42,383 bases of DNA, from contig KL197789.1 in NCBI GenBank assembly GCA_000697665.1, forward strand, positions 23,929 through 66,311, read 5' to 3'. This DNA is from Jaapia argillacea MUCL 33604. Taxonomy: Eukaryota > Basidiomycota > Agaricomycetes > Jaapiales > Jaapiaceae. Under the pieces are notes generated by a model. The model did not search any database. It was not told the origin of the DNA and saw only the letters and a program-made list of their open reading frames with translations. Both the position numbers and the translations under genes were made by a program. Every line of letters starts with the position of its first letter. Within the stretch, counting starts at the first letter, position 1. This document shows positions 1-10,459 of the stretch, in pieces.

Positions 1-1236
1 TTGTCAATGTCAGCGATGTTACCAAGATGCTTAAAACGACAGTACAATGAACCACCAAGGCTGTTCAGATGGCCTGGCTTCTTAGGGTGGCCATCAGGAG
101 TGAGTCGCACTGCATCCTGAAGTGCCAAGATTGAATTGTCAATGTCGGCAATATTGCTGAGATGATTGAAACGGTGCAACAATGAAGTGCCAAGGTTGTT
201 CAGATAGATGGACTTCTGGGGGTTGTCTGGGCAAGCCATCTCTACAGCATCAGCATAAACTGATACTGCCTGATTTAAGCTCTCCACCCCATGATGGTTT
301 TTGTAGTTTCTCAACCACATGTCACCCAAGATATCGAGCATCCCTGCTCTTTTATCTGCATCTGGTTCCACCAGTACTCTGCCATAGATGATATTGAGGA
401 CCTTGGGACTCAATCCATCAATGGTCTGAGAGAGAGCCTGAGATATCCTTTCAACATTGAAATAGTATGGTGTTTGTGTATTGTATATATCTGCTAACAC
501 ATGGGTAAGGCTGTCAATGAATCATAAACAATGAACTCCGTACCTGTGTTGGGAATACCAGTTGCTCCAGCAGGTTCGCAATTTGTGCTTTTCGGCAGCA
601 AAGAAGAATGTGCAGTGTTGGACCCATGGATGACGGAAAAATCCAATGCGAGGTTGAGACTAGCAAGGTCTCGAGTGACATCTGCAGACATTTGGATGAT
701 TAGAATGTGACCCCAGGTGATCAGAAGTCCATAGTACACACACAACATCCGCCCCTGGGCTGGAATATCTTGGCTGGTAAGCTCCATGGAAGCAAGTTGC
801 GTGGTGATATGGCTCGCTTTGTCAACCATCACTGTGATCAAGAAATGGGAAATATCATCCGAGTCAGGTCTACAGTGGTGGTTCAGCACATCGACCTGAC
901 TGCTTCCAGCTGCAAGACAGTAACTCACACATCAATGCAGTCTTGCACCCTCCACACCTGCTTGTTGGGTTCTTGCTCGCCTGGCACAGTCTCATATATG
1001 ACATTGCCATCCAGAGTGAGCTGGAGGAATATCTGGGCATCGTCAAGACTGAGAGGCGAAGAATGCCCGCCACGCAACAACGTGATTGTAAAGTCTAGTG
1101 AGTCGAGGGTTCAGACGCTTGCCAAGATCTGACTGCAAACTAGGAAGTCACCTGTAAGATGTATCACCCTGCAAAAGTGTCGCGAATTCAGTGGTTGTCT
1201 ATCAACGCAGGAAGGCACGTACGGAAGAGGGTCCAT
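1..1236 (-). CDS. TPR-CHAT family protein, CHAT-A (5' part; 3' end beyond the window)
   Basis: Partial gene whose upstream half is visible. Start ATG at 1236-1234 gives MDPLPVIHLTDFTI after splicing. Proposed exons: 1236-1223 (14 nt), 1168-1152 (17 nt), 1094-929, 869-742, 681-544 and 490-1 (continuing). These phases stay open with no stop and match CHAT-B exon by exon; introns 1 and 2 are 54 and 57 nt in both genes. Exons 1-5 encode a compact beta-rich, C2-like region (FLQLTLDGN, YETVPGEQ, KQVWRVQD). Exon 6 begins DIYNTQTP and enters the TPR array (LTPDGHPKKPGHLNSLGG). The CHAT domain expected at the C terminus lies outside the window, so the family call comes from close similarity to CHAT-B and CHAT-C. 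The visible part has no nonsense codon, so this may be the functional paralogue. The C2-like label is my inference from strand pattern and position. Confidence 0.85.
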
Positions 1237-1356
1237 GATGGTAGATGGGGAACAGGGCTGGGGGGGAGGCTTGGGCTTGACACCGACCAGCCACATCGCC
1301 ATGCAGCGCCGCATTTCATTCCCGAAGACTCGAATCGTCATTGCTGGTCCGAATAA

Positions 1357-1545
1357 GCGATTGCCGCCCATAACATGAGCACGAGTAGCGCTCATACAAC
1401 AAGGTTGCTTCATCGATTTGCTATGGCCATCACGGAAGACTCCCGTTCAATCACAGCATCAAAGCCTCGTTTCCTTGTGTCGTCGTCGCGTGAGTCCGAG
1501 CCTTGTTCACTCATGTGTATTCTCTGAATTCGTTGTTGCTGGTAT
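1357..1545. repeat. ~200-bp repeat in the CHAT 5' flank, copy r1
   Basis: Begins GCGATTGCCGCCCAT and contains GAGCACGAGTAGCGCTC, then a tract ending near GTTGTTGCTGGTA. Related copies lie at 1588-1793 and 26337-26531. This copy starts about 120 nt upstream of the CHAT-A ATG, and the copy at 26337 about 185 nt upstream of the CHAT-B ATG. It is therefore probably part of the duplicated promoter or 5' flank, and it is tandemly doubled at CHAT-A. No coding frame is conserved among the copies. Confidence 0.7.
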
Positions 1546-1587
1546 GAAGAACCAGCACTAATGCACGGTCGTGAACGAGAGCGATGC

Positions 1588-1793
1588 GCGATTGCCGCCC
1601 ATGTAGGCTCACGAGTTGCTCCACCATCCCCGAGCACGAGTGGCGCTCGTGCAACCGGATTGATTTGCTATACACTGTACCACGGAAGACTCCTGTTCGA
1701 TCACCGCCTCGTTTCCTCAGCGTGTCGTCTTCGCGTCAATCCGAACCTTGTCTCCTGGTACATGTATTTTCCGAGTTCGTTGTAACGGGTAAG
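1588..1793. repeat. ~200-bp repeat in the CHAT 5' flank, copy r2
   Basis: Second, diverged copy of the element at 1357-1545, in the same orientation and separated by about 40 nt. It shares the GCGATTGCCGCCCAT start, GAGCACGAGTGGCGCTC, GGAAGACTCCTGTTCGATCA and TCGTTTCCTC segments. The rest of 1794-2253 holds no recognised gene. It would be the upstream region of the plus-strand gene starting at 2254, and it contains a CRE-like TGACGTCG at about 1975. Confidence 0.65.
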
Positions 1794-2253
1794 AGTGAAA
1801 ATTCGAGTGATCCAGAGCGACACGTCGTTGACACTCCTAGCCAACAAGCCTCCGAGCTCGAGGGACACCTATCCAATTCCGGCTTTACAGATGGGCGGAG
1901 ACGCGTTCCCCATCGATCAGTTATCGTGATAGACGCCCGTGCTCTCACTCTGGTCATCTCGAGCCCCTGGGAAATGACGTCGCACAAACACATCGTAGGA
2001 GTGATTGAACTATTCGTTTCCCCCTGTGTAGGTTCGGCTGCTGTTTTGATTCGGCTGTTGTGATGGTTCACCTTGTTGCAGGCTCAAGTACGCACTCCGT
2101 CATCGGAACTTGGGACAATCCCCTCACACTCCACGTCTATATCGCTCCTATCCTGGAATCCTTCCCATATTCTGATCCCGTTTCGCCTCCGATTCACCTC
2201 ACAACGACGCTGCAAGTCCTTCATTCTCCACACCTCATTAAATTCTCGAAAGG

Positions 2254-3274
2254 ATGTCATCCCCTCTTTACATGCCCAGCTCACCACCCAGGATGTCAGA
2301 CTACGGATCTGGAGCCCCCAACAGCCTACTACCGGAATTCAAGACTATGACCCTCACTAATACCGGCTTCCCCGAAAGTAACTCCCCCGTCATTGTCCTC
2401 TGCCCAAGAAATGCAAATGCTACGAGAAATTCTATTCCCAGCGAGAAGTCACAATCTCCGCTTGCGAGGAGGACGCGGATTGAATGCTACTCTGCCTTGT
2501 TGAGACCTGATGGACTGGTATGATATTGACTACAGTTGCGGAAACTGGAGGAGTTGGGATGGGGGAGGAAGAACGGGACAGAGAAGGAGAAGGATGAAAA
2601 TGCGATTTGGATTGTGTTGGACCTGTTGGATGGGTGTGGTACGTTTCGTTTCTTCTCTTCGGACTTGTGATTCGGTTCATGGCTGACGCGTTTTTAGTGT
2701 AGCATATACGAGTCTTTTGGGGACCTTACACCTGCATTCCGGACCTCACTTCTCGTCTTCGTTCCTCGCTTGGCCAGCCTCGACTTCTTCCAACCCTTCC
2801 ACCCGTACTTCGAATCCATCGACGTCTTGCTCTGGATTAACCTCGAAGCCTTCATTTACAACTTCTTCCTTATCAACCGGGACCATTTCGTCGTTCTCTA
2901 CTATGTCCTCGATGTCCACGACAACGGCCACTTCGAAACTCTCTGCTCCAACGACCAATTCGAATCGTTCGGTTTCGAGTAAATCAAACTCGAATCCTAA
3001 TCCTAATCGTCCGGCTACGGCTTCTAATGCTGGGCTATCGGTCCATATGTGGACTGCATCTGCTTCGCCTTTGGATCGACCGTCTACGTCTGTGGGGTTG
3101 CCATCAGCTTCTGTCGGTGCTCGACCGAGTATAATCACTCGTTCTAGTCTTAATCATGCTGATGCTGATGGGAGGAGTGGGGCCAGGGAGCCGTATCCTG
3201 CTTGGAGGGTGTGGATGGTGAGGAAGGCAAGGAAGGTTGGAATGGGTGGGCTTGGAGGGTTGAGCGGTGCTTAG
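2254..3274 (+). pseudogene. Unrecognised Ser/Thr-rich protein, probably broken
   Basis: An ATG at 2254 opens MSSPLYMPSSPPRMSDYG, continuing in frame to ...LLRPDGLV at 2520. Two stops (TGA at 2521 and 2527) follow, then the same frame resumes at 2536 with LRKLEELGWGRKNG and AIWIVLDLLDGCG. An intron with a GTACGT-like donor near 2639 and acceptor TTTTTAG near 2697 leads into a long Ser/Thr/Asn-rich tract (TSSLSTGTISSFSTMSSMST) up to 3274. The 18 nt around the stops (GTATGA...CTACAG) look like a mini-intron but are too short for this organism, so they are more likely the scar of an intron deletion. I do not recognise the family; the layout suggests a regulatory or scaffold protein with a disordered second half. 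Confidence 0.45.
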
Positions 3275-3339
3275 TGTTGGGTTTTATTTGGGAATTCAGG
3301 GTTTGGTGGCGGGTTGAACAAGGAGTTGTTGTTGATGGA

Positions 3340-3530
3340 ACAAGGCAGCGGCGACTCTGGCTCGGACTCGGACTCCCCTCAACATTCCAGTAACGCATCC
3401 GATTCTGGCTCCGACTCGACGAAGCATCCGAACGACGGATCCAAGTCCGATGGCTCCGATTCGACAAAACATTCCAATCACCAATCCAACTCTGGTTCCA
3501 ACTCGATGAACTATTCCAAAAACACCGGCT
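3340..3530 (+). repeat. Imperfect tandem repeat encoding Ser/Asp/Lys-His units
   Basis: The frame at 3314-3532 encodes about four degenerate units resembling SGSDSTKHPNDGSK, with a DNA period near 45 bp (units centred about 3380, 3425, 3470 and 3510). The unit core (Gly-Ser-Asp-Ser-Thr-Lys-His-x-Asn) degrades to GSNSMNYSKN at the 3' side. It abuts the Old Yellow Enzyme fragment directly and may be the disordered tail of the preceding Ser/Thr-rich gene. Confidence 0.5.
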
Positions 3531-3531
3531 G

Positions 3532-4190
3532 ACGACGAAGGAGGCGATTGATCAGGTTGTGAAGGCTTTGAGGATGCTGCTCGATGGGCGGTCAAGGCTG
3601 GGTTGACCTCGTTGAGATTAGCTGTGGTTTGGGTATGTTGAGTTTAAGATTACATTTTTTCTGTCCGTTTGCTTAGGTTGGGTTTTGATTTAGAAGCCTA
3701 TTCAGGTTGTTCTTGGACCCGAATCGCCGGACGGATGGGTATGGACGGACGTTTGAGGGGGGGAGCGGGATTGGTTTTGGAGGTTGTTGACCGTGTGCGT
3801 GCTGTCGTTCCGGGTGGTATGCCGTTGTTCGTGCGGTAAGTTAGTTTCGAAACGTCAACCGTTAACCATAGATTGAAGGAGTTCTCGTGGTGCTTTGTAG
3901 GGTTTCAACAAGCGATGGACTTGAAGATGAGTTTCACGAACGGCCTTCGTGGACTATGGAGGATACGATCAAGTTGGCTGGGACACTCCCCGATCATAGA
4001 GTCGACCTTATCGAGGTCTCAGCTATTGGTGGCACCCTAGGTCAACCAAACCTGAACGTCGAAGAATTCTCGTTGTCTGATGCTTTAGCATTCTCAGCAG
4101 CTGTCAAGGAAACTGTGGGGATCAAATTGGTCGTCAGATCTGTGGATGGGTATACCGATGGAAAAGCGGTAGAAGAGACGTTGGGGCACA
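3532..4190 (+). pseudogene. Old Yellow Enzyme (NADH:flavin oxidoreductase, YqjM-type) fragment, copy 1
   Basis: Family signatures appear in order but in different frames. LTTKEAIDQVVKAL and DAARWAVKAG lie at 3530-3600. RTDGYGRTFEG (family consensus RTDEYGGSxEN) is at about 3731. LVLEVVDRVRAVVP and GGMPLFVR lie at 3773-3835, followed by a GTAAGT donor. After an intron ending ACCATAG at 3871, one open frame carries SWTMEDTIKLAGTLPDHRVD, LIEVSAIGG and KLVVRSVDGYTDGKAVEETL (to about 4186). Family members are FMN-dependent ene-reductases, and the visible part corresponds to the middle and rear of the TIM barrel. The N-terminal FMN region and the C terminus are missing and several frameshifts are present, so this is a relic. 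A second copy lies at 27780-28065. Confidence 0.8.
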
Positions 4191-4400
4191 TAGAGTGGAG
4201 ACAGGACTGGATTGTCAAGATATCAGTTGTCGAGATGAATTCGATCGTTCATGTCGACAGCTGCACCAACCAGGCGATGTGGCGGACATGTGTCCGAGTC
4301 CTTGTCCAAGATCCAAGAGTCAACAAGTTGAACAACCTCAGCCATTCGTCGCTATTGGTTTCTGCTTTTTCAATCTTGCACGTCCCTTAAACATCCAGAA

Positions 4401-5590
4401 TGTCCTCGCCGTCGTCGCTCTCGTCCTCGACGACCAGCACGTCTTGCAGCTTTCATTCATCCCTCACCACTTTGACTGGTCGGGCTGCTGCTCCCAGCAC
4501 TCGGAACATCATGGACTCAGACATGCCACCATAAGAAACCATCCCCCTGTCCTTCCCCGACATCCCGTACGACCTCGACATGATAACGCACGCAGACTCT
4601 TCCTGGAGGGTCAATCAACTCCAACTATACGTTCTGTCGAAATGGATTGATCCTGGTGCGTATAGACGGAGCAAAGTACCGGACCCCCAGTCACACAGAA
4701 CGCTTTCGCCTATCACGTTTGCTGGACTGTTGTCTGGCGGGAAGGGGAGGGGTGTTGAAGGAGACGAAGGGGAGGAGAGGAAGGGGAAGATGGGGGAGAG
4801 AAGTGAGGATGGATTGTTTGGAGGGTTGGATGATGAAGACGATGAGGACGAACAAAGGTCTTGTTTCGCAGATGGAAGTACTTATGCCAGGACCTCAATT
4901 CCCTCCTCCTATCCGTCGTCCTCCTCCTCTTTGCCTCCTCTCCTTCTCCACCGCCCGCATCCTCCAAGATAAATACACCTTGGCGTGGTATGGGCTACAG
5001 CCTTACGAGTCGTCGGGAATGCATCCTGTCGGTCGGCGGGATCGTCAAGATCGATAGGAGCATCGTTGCGGAGTAGGTCGAGCCGTGTTTCGAGGGCAGA
5101 GTTAGGACACTCAGAGCCGTGTGGAAAGAGATCAAGGACCCAGTGCGTACGCCTACGTCATCATCGATCTTCCGTCGTTTTGATTGACGGGCGATGTAGG
5201 CCGATCAACGAAAAGACACCTCATCAATAATCTCCAACAGACCAACGAAGTCAAAACCCGATTCTCTCCCTTTCCAGCTGGCGACAAAACGATAGTTGTC
5301 CTCCGATTTTCTTACGTTGGGTCGGAGTGAGGCCAACATTCCCAAACATGGAAATCACCCCTCTTCTTGCCCCACAACTGGGGTCGAAAGAGGAGTGCAC
5401 CGACCAAATCGAGGCATGTTGCGTCATAAATTGTGGGCTGCGAGAATTCCAACAGACGACTATCGCTTTGTCGCTAGCTGTCAAATGCATCGCCTACAAT
5501 ACCAGTTCGGAGCTCCCCTTCAGTTGATGAAGGGCACAACTGTGTCGCGACGCGTGAAACGAGTGCACCCCCAATCGGACCCTTCCGCCT
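4401..5590 (+). pseudogene. PH-like domain protein fragment, copy 1 (degenerate)
   Basis: Homologous at DNA level to 26560-27480. Traces: MSSPSSLSSSTTSTSCSFHS from 4401; PDIPYDLDMITHADSSWRVN and QLYVLSKWIDPG at about 4555-4652; an acidic run GGLDDEDDEDEQ at about 4820; VGGIVKID..., an in-frame stop and FEGRVRTLRAVWKEIKDP at about 5030-5140; then a GTGCGT donor with an intron to about 5200. The copy at 27 kb contains the better-preserved KKGNKVEWRERWMV and GGMLRLCKDRN, which resemble a PH-domain beta-strand pair. Here that stretch is reduced to ELPFQLMKGTTV near 5510. Both copies have TAG at the same codon before the FEGRVRTL motif. Family assignment is tentative. Confidence 0.4.
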
Positions 5591-5599
5591 CTCGAACTT

Positions 5600-6829
5600 A
5601 GTGGTTGGATGGGTCGAGCAAGTGTATTACAGAGGGTCCTTCGACTCGCAGACCCGCCTCTCGCCTCAATACTGGATCGGTGCGTTCTGATTCTCATGCT
5701 ACTGTCTTTTTCGGCCTCTCATCGTGGTGTAGACACGTGCCCCCTGCCTTTCAAACCTCCCAACGCTCTTCTCACGCAACGTCATCACCTCGCCGTTGAT
5801 AGAACACGTCTTTGATTATCTCCTGTGTCGACCACCCATTGCTGTGGTCTACCTCGCGGCTGCCGTACGATCATCATCTTATGTCTGTTTTACACCAGTT
5901 GACCAACATATTGTTCTATAGATCGATCAATCTCGCAAATCAGAAGTGGAACGATTGGAGGAAGAGGGAGAAGAGGGCGTAGTGCATTCTCTCCTCAGTG
6001 GCCCACCGGGTCTTTACGACGACTTAGTCTTGGGCGGCACCTGTTCTTCCAACACGACTAACACAAATGACTGCAGAATGACAGGCTTCGAGCCCTTCCG
6101 TCGACTAGAGAGCAGAAACTAAAAGTAAACCGACACTAGCCCACGACGCCCTCAGAGAGGGGATATTCATGTCGGAGAAGAACTATCCAGGTCCTACATA
6201 GGTTTGGCTTGGGAGGACCCTTTACACGACCACCAAAGTCGGAGCACTTTGACGACAAGACTCTACTTGATTCAAAAATAGATGACCCACACATAGAGAG
6301 TACCCACTCAGAGGACAAGGAACTGGTTTCTCAGCTATCGACGAGCCCCGCAACCCCTTCTTTCCTTCTTAAAGCAAGTCACGTCGGCACGAAGGTCCCC
6401 GATGCGACTCGTGCTTCTTCCCATCGCACTCGAGTCTCAATGACATCCCTCACACACAACTGATGAACCTTTCACTCTGTACCCGCCCACTCGCCCTTCC
6501 TTCTGCATCTCCGAGTTCATGGTGTGGCAAAGCATCATCCGCACCCGGTCAGACACACCTTCTGACTTGCTAGATGACGACGAAGCCGAAGCTACGGTGA
6601 CCCATCCCAAACTTATCATCCTTCCATATGGCGAAGAGCCTGATATGAACGACAAGGACGAAGGCAGGAAGGGGAGGCGGAAGTCGAGGAAACCCACTCG
6701 TTTGGGGGACGTGGTTGTCCAGAGAGCGCTCGTGTTAGCTAAGGCAGATTTGAATCTGAATGTGGCGATGGCGGTGGGGGTGTTCGTGCGGGTAGAGGAA
6801 ACGAAGATCGTTTGGCCGATCGACGTTTG
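5600..6829 (+). pseudogene. TBC domain Rab-GAP, TBC1D20/GYP8-type, copy 1 (frameshifted)
   Basis: Segments characteristic of the TBC1D20/GYP8 branch appear in order. LQRVLRLADPPLASILDR is at 5628-5680 and is followed by a GTGCGT...GTGTAG intron. Then HVPPAF, a frame change to LSNLPTLFSRNV, SPLIEHVFDYLLCRPPIAVV and YLAAAV at 5750-5865. After another intron come RKSEVERLEEEGEEGVVHSL and LSGPPGLYDDLV to about 6035. The C-terminal tail includes YPPTRPSFCISEFM and TPSDLLDDDEAEATVTHPKL at about 6480-6610. It ends with a basic patch and VAMAVGVFVRVE, the remains of the C-terminal membrane anchor usual in this branch. Members stimulate GTP hydrolysis by ER/Golgi Rabs. The N-terminal catalytic Arg region was not found. 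A second fragment lies at 11820-12260. Confidence 0.65.
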
Positions 6830-6843
6830 AATGTGTTTGGGGG

Positions 6844-8590
6844 CTAGGTTACTGCGATGCTTTTGGGTGCTAGTGAGTGGATCGTCGATGAGTTCGGCTT
6901 ATAATCGTGGGTAATCTTCTTCCGTCGCCACACCGTTGACGTACTGACGGCTGTGCAGGTGGCTATCACATCGCATCGTCCTTCATACGACCAACCCATC
7001 CTCTTATAACAGAGCGAGCCATTGAGAATAACGGAACGTAAGTTCGATCGTGTCGTGGGACAGGGAGGGTGGACGTTCGGGTCGTTAGATCGTTTCGGAA
7101 GTTGCAACGGCGTCGTGTTTGCGGTCGGCATCGAAAGACGACCGAGAACCGGGGGAGAAGCCGTATTTCGACGTTGTCATATTCGAAGGAGAGGTCGGTC
7201 GTTTGGACTGTATGCAGAGGAGGGTATCTGAAGGTAGTGAGATGGGTGTGGTTCGGTGGAGGGATGCTGGGGTTTGTAGTGGTCTGAGATGGGGGTGAAA
7301 CCTGAAGGGGAGGGTAAGTAGGAGCGGTGGATAAAGGGTGGAAGAGACGTACTCCAAGTAAAGTGACGAGTTGGGGTACGAATTCGGTATAATTTTGTAA
7401 CGGATCTCGGTCGTCTTTTCGTATGGAGGGGAGGAGAATAGTCGAGTGTGAATGCATAGTGGCGGGATAGCCGTCCCGCTCGCAACATCATCAACTACGT
7501 CGTCCACTGCGAAACAAAACCGTCCCCCGAGAATCCATCTCCCCCGAAACTCTAGAGGGGTCGCATGGAGTTAGTCGACGATATCGAGGGTACATCCCCA
7601 CGTCTTTGATCATCCTTCACAGGCATCGGGTACGTGACGCCGAGTCGTTGATGGGACTATGCGGCAAGATGGGTTGGAAGCGGGGAGCATGCGAAGGGTG
7701 CTTGGATCGGTTGGGGAGATGGAGTGCCCTCGGGCTATTCTCAACACGGAGGGATTCAAGCTCCTAGAGACCGCCTTAGATTTGATGAGCTTGATGCAGA
7801 ACAACCAACTACCGCCGAGATAGGCCCACGGGAAACCCCAATCTTGTTAGCAGAAAAGTAACTTTGTCGGTGCTTCCGATTGGTGAAACTGCAGCGAGTA
7901 TGTATGCGTAAGCGCCATGGCACTGAACGGTAGGTTGGCGGCCTCTGGAGTACTGTGCAAGCATAGCGACCAGCATGGAGTAGTCTAAGATTGCGTAGGG
8001 CCCTCTGAAATAAGTCGGGACGTAGGTCGCCAGGGGAGGTAATGAGACTTACATTCCATCCCAAGCCAATTGAACGCCGTTGCCCAGAGTTCAACCTCAC
8101 CCTCCTCCATTCCCAGCCAGTCGAGGACGCCGGAAGGCCGTCGGTGCTGGGCTTCGTGGGGACGTGTTTGCGTGCAATACATTTCAAAGTCGTACCTTCA
8201 GATATTTGGGCTGACAGGCGTCTCTTGTCCCATTTGTTTCGATTGTCTTCTGGTGAGGGAGGTGCGTGTGTTGGACGGGAGAGGGTGCAGGGTCTGGAGC
8301 GGAGGTGTTGTTAATGGGAAGGGGTGCGAGAATGACTGGTTGGGGATTTCGGCTTCGAGACAGGCGGGAGGAGGACTGAGGAGGAGGGTTATCTTCATGA
8401 GGCGCCTCGAGATCTGTGACGACATCCTCTTCGTAGGCCTTGTGAATGAGGTCATCGAAATCCAAGTCGATCGCCAATGGCAACAGGCGAGACCTCTGTG
8501 CCCAATCGGAGGTGGAGCCGAGATAAGATAAGATAAGGTTTCCCCAAAGTAGCCGGAAGACCAACACGACCACACCAAGCACCATGACAG
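6844..8590 (-). pseudogene. Family 'B' unknown protein, copy B1
   Basis: One of four related minus-strand segments (others 12241-12960, 15916-17620 and 34560-35900). From 5' to 3' on the minus strand: LILSYLGSTSDWAQ, IDLDFDDLIHKAYEEDVVTD, EAPHEDNPPP and SPVQHTHLPHQK (8560-8250); FCIKLIKSKAVSRSLNPSVL and RIARGHSISPT (about 7800-7700); DDRDPLQNYTEFVPQLVTLL (about 7430-7360); and SMARSVIRGW near the 3' end (about 7030-6990). Comparing B1 with B3 over the DFDDL segment, 5 of 8 visible differences are at third codon positions, which supports this frame as the ancestral coding frame. Here it is interrupted by stops and frame changes. Function not recognised. It is convergent to the TBC fragment and divergent from the RTA1-like gene. 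Confidence 0.5.
8522..8537. repeat. (GATAA)3-type array in B1
   Basis: GATAAGATAAGATAAG, three overlapping HGATAR motifs. The same 16-mer occurs at the equivalent place in B3 and B4. On the minus strand it can be read as codons for LILSYL at the start of the conserved B frame, so conservation may be coding rather than regulatory. Confidence 0.7.
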
Positions 8591-9870
8591 TGCAACCTCA
8601 GCTCCAACTCCAAGACATCCCCGAACACATTCTGATCTCGGATATACGCTCTCTTCGTCATCCTCTCCTCCTACTTCACCCGTAAGTCCTCTATCCACTT
8701 TACGCCCTCCATCACTTCTAACCAATAGAAGCAGTACTCGATAGAGTACCAGCTACACGCCACCGTCTCTGGTGGTTGTTCCCCTATTGGCTGGTTTCGC
8801 GGAAGTTGTTGGATGGTCAGGACGTCTGTGGTGAAGTCAAAATGTCTGACTGCTTGATCGTTGCCTTTTACAGTGAGTACCGTATCTTATCGAATTGCAT
8901 TACGAGGACCGAACGCTTACCTTCACTATTCGAATCACCACGTCCATCATCACAAGCACCCCGCTCGTCGCAGCCAATTTTATCATCCTCGGAAAGATCA
9001 TCCGCCGTGTCGGATGACAACACAGCCGCCTCAGCCCCAAGTGGTGTGATTCGACTGTAACTCTTGATTCGTGAGATAGACATGATCGTTTTCCGTCGTT
9101 GTGTAACCCATCGACCCTCCACTTATCGGGGATCGTGACTAACGTTCAATTAGCCTTTCCAGGATCTCGTCGCCCTTGTCGACCAAACTATCGTCGGCGC
9201 CTCTGCCTCACAAGCCACTCATCAACACAAGAACGTCGGGGCGGGAGGACATATCGTGTTGGGAGGTATCGTTTTCCAGCTGGGTACGTTTATCTCCTCT
9301 CCCTCTCCCTCTCCCTCTCCGTTTTCACGTTACTTACATCCAAGTATCTTTTGGCTGCGATTACAGTCTACTTCGCCTGCGCCATAGAGTTCTTCTGGCG
9401 TTTCTACCACACACCAGTCCGCAAAGTCTCGCCAACCGAAGTCCAATTGAGTAGCCTAGACAAATTCTCCAGAGCTATAGCTATTGATAAGAACATTCGA
9501 CTCATGGTATTGGGCCTTGCGCTTAGCTCTATTACCATTTTCATTCGGTGAGTGCCTCGCGTTTGGTATATGCTCTTCGATAGCCGAGTACTGATGGATG
9601 TTGTTGTAGGTCTGTGTATCGTACTGTCGAACTCGCGGATGGTTGGGCGGGTCATATCATCGGCACCCAAGTCTACTTCAGTACGTCTCATCAATCTCAA
9701 ACTCCAATCACGCAATCTAATCTAATCTTCCCGCGTAGACTTTCTCGATGGTGGGACAATAACCATCGTAATGTACACCCTCAATTCATTCCACCCCGGG
9801 CGTCTCCTCACCCCACTCCCCTCCTCAACTTACACTCCAGACGAGAAGAAGGACAAGATAGCTTCTATTG
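8584..9870 (+). pseudogene. RTA1-like seven-TM lipid-translocating family protein, copy 1
   Basis: RTA1-family motifs appear in order. DIPEHI (8613); ALFVILSSYF (8650-8683) after a frame change, with donor GTAAGT; RHRLWWLFP (about 8758) then, one frame over, LLAGFAEVVGWSGRLW followed by a TGA; ITTSIITSTPLVAANFIILG with KIIRRVG (8934-9018); DLVALVDQTIVGASASQATH and LGGIVFQLG (9164-9285); VYFACAIEFFWRFYH (9369); DKNIRLMVLGLALSSITIFI (9489-9548); SVYRTVELADGWAGHIIGTQ (9611); FLDGGTITIVMYTLNSFHPG (9743). It ends DEKKDKIASID at 9870. Members are plasma-membrane proteins linked to sterol/lipid and drug tolerance. Two frame changes, one nonsense codon and a lost acceptor (TTCG where copy 2 has TTAG) near 8930 indicate a pseudogene, although the second half is well preserved. 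Confidence 0.85.
9294..9320. repeat. (CCCTCT)n microsatellite in an RTA1-like intron
   Basis: Four to five copies of a pyrimidine hexamer directly after the GTACGTTT donor of the RTA1-like intron. It is absent from the copy at 11235. Confidence 0.8.
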
Positions 9871-9889
9871 ATAGCGTTGTGTAGGAAAA

Positions 9890-10445
9890 TGGCTTGGTTG
9901 TGCTTGCTTGTGGTGGAGATGGTTTGATAGCCGAACATCGTATCGTAGATTCACGTCTTCCTCGTAGGGGAGGGTGTACCAAATAGCCGTAATGCTCTTG
10001 TTAATTCTTGGTCTTGTTTTCCTACCTCTTGCTGGGAGGAGGGAAGTAACGACTGCTTACGAGTATCGCAGTGTAATTGAGGTGGGTTTTGTTTAGCTGA
10101 CGGTGAATGATCCCGGCTTGATGCACACCCACAATGGTTTCCTGGTCCACCTCGACGCTGACGATCCATTCGGTCTACAGTCTACTTGACAACACCATCG
10201 GCTTCAAATGACTATGTCTCACGGTCTGCTGGGATACACGACGATGCTCGTTCACCACCGAGGTCTCGTGAAAGTAGCCATGGAGCCAACACATCACCCA
10301 ACTTGAAGCAACATCAAGTCAAGCACTACGTCTGATCGATCTGGCTAGCCGCAGGTGAGCGTTTGTCCAGTTGTGCTTTCAAACACCTCTGTCACATATT
10401 CGAACGCTCTCTCCCCAACAGCCTCCAACAGCAGCTGATGCCAGC
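9890..10445. other. Intergenic, nothing recognised
   Basis: Spacer between the two RTA1-like copies. Both strands are broken by frequent stops, and I see no conserved motif, repeat or RNA gene. Confidence 0.4.
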
Positions 10446-10459
10446 CCTCTACACCTCGG

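Noticed and set aside
2746-3138. Acidic minus-strand frame opposite the Ser/Thr-rich tract
   Set aside because: Ser/Thr codons read in reverse commonly give Glu/Asp/Val-rich shadows; no motif and no splice context.
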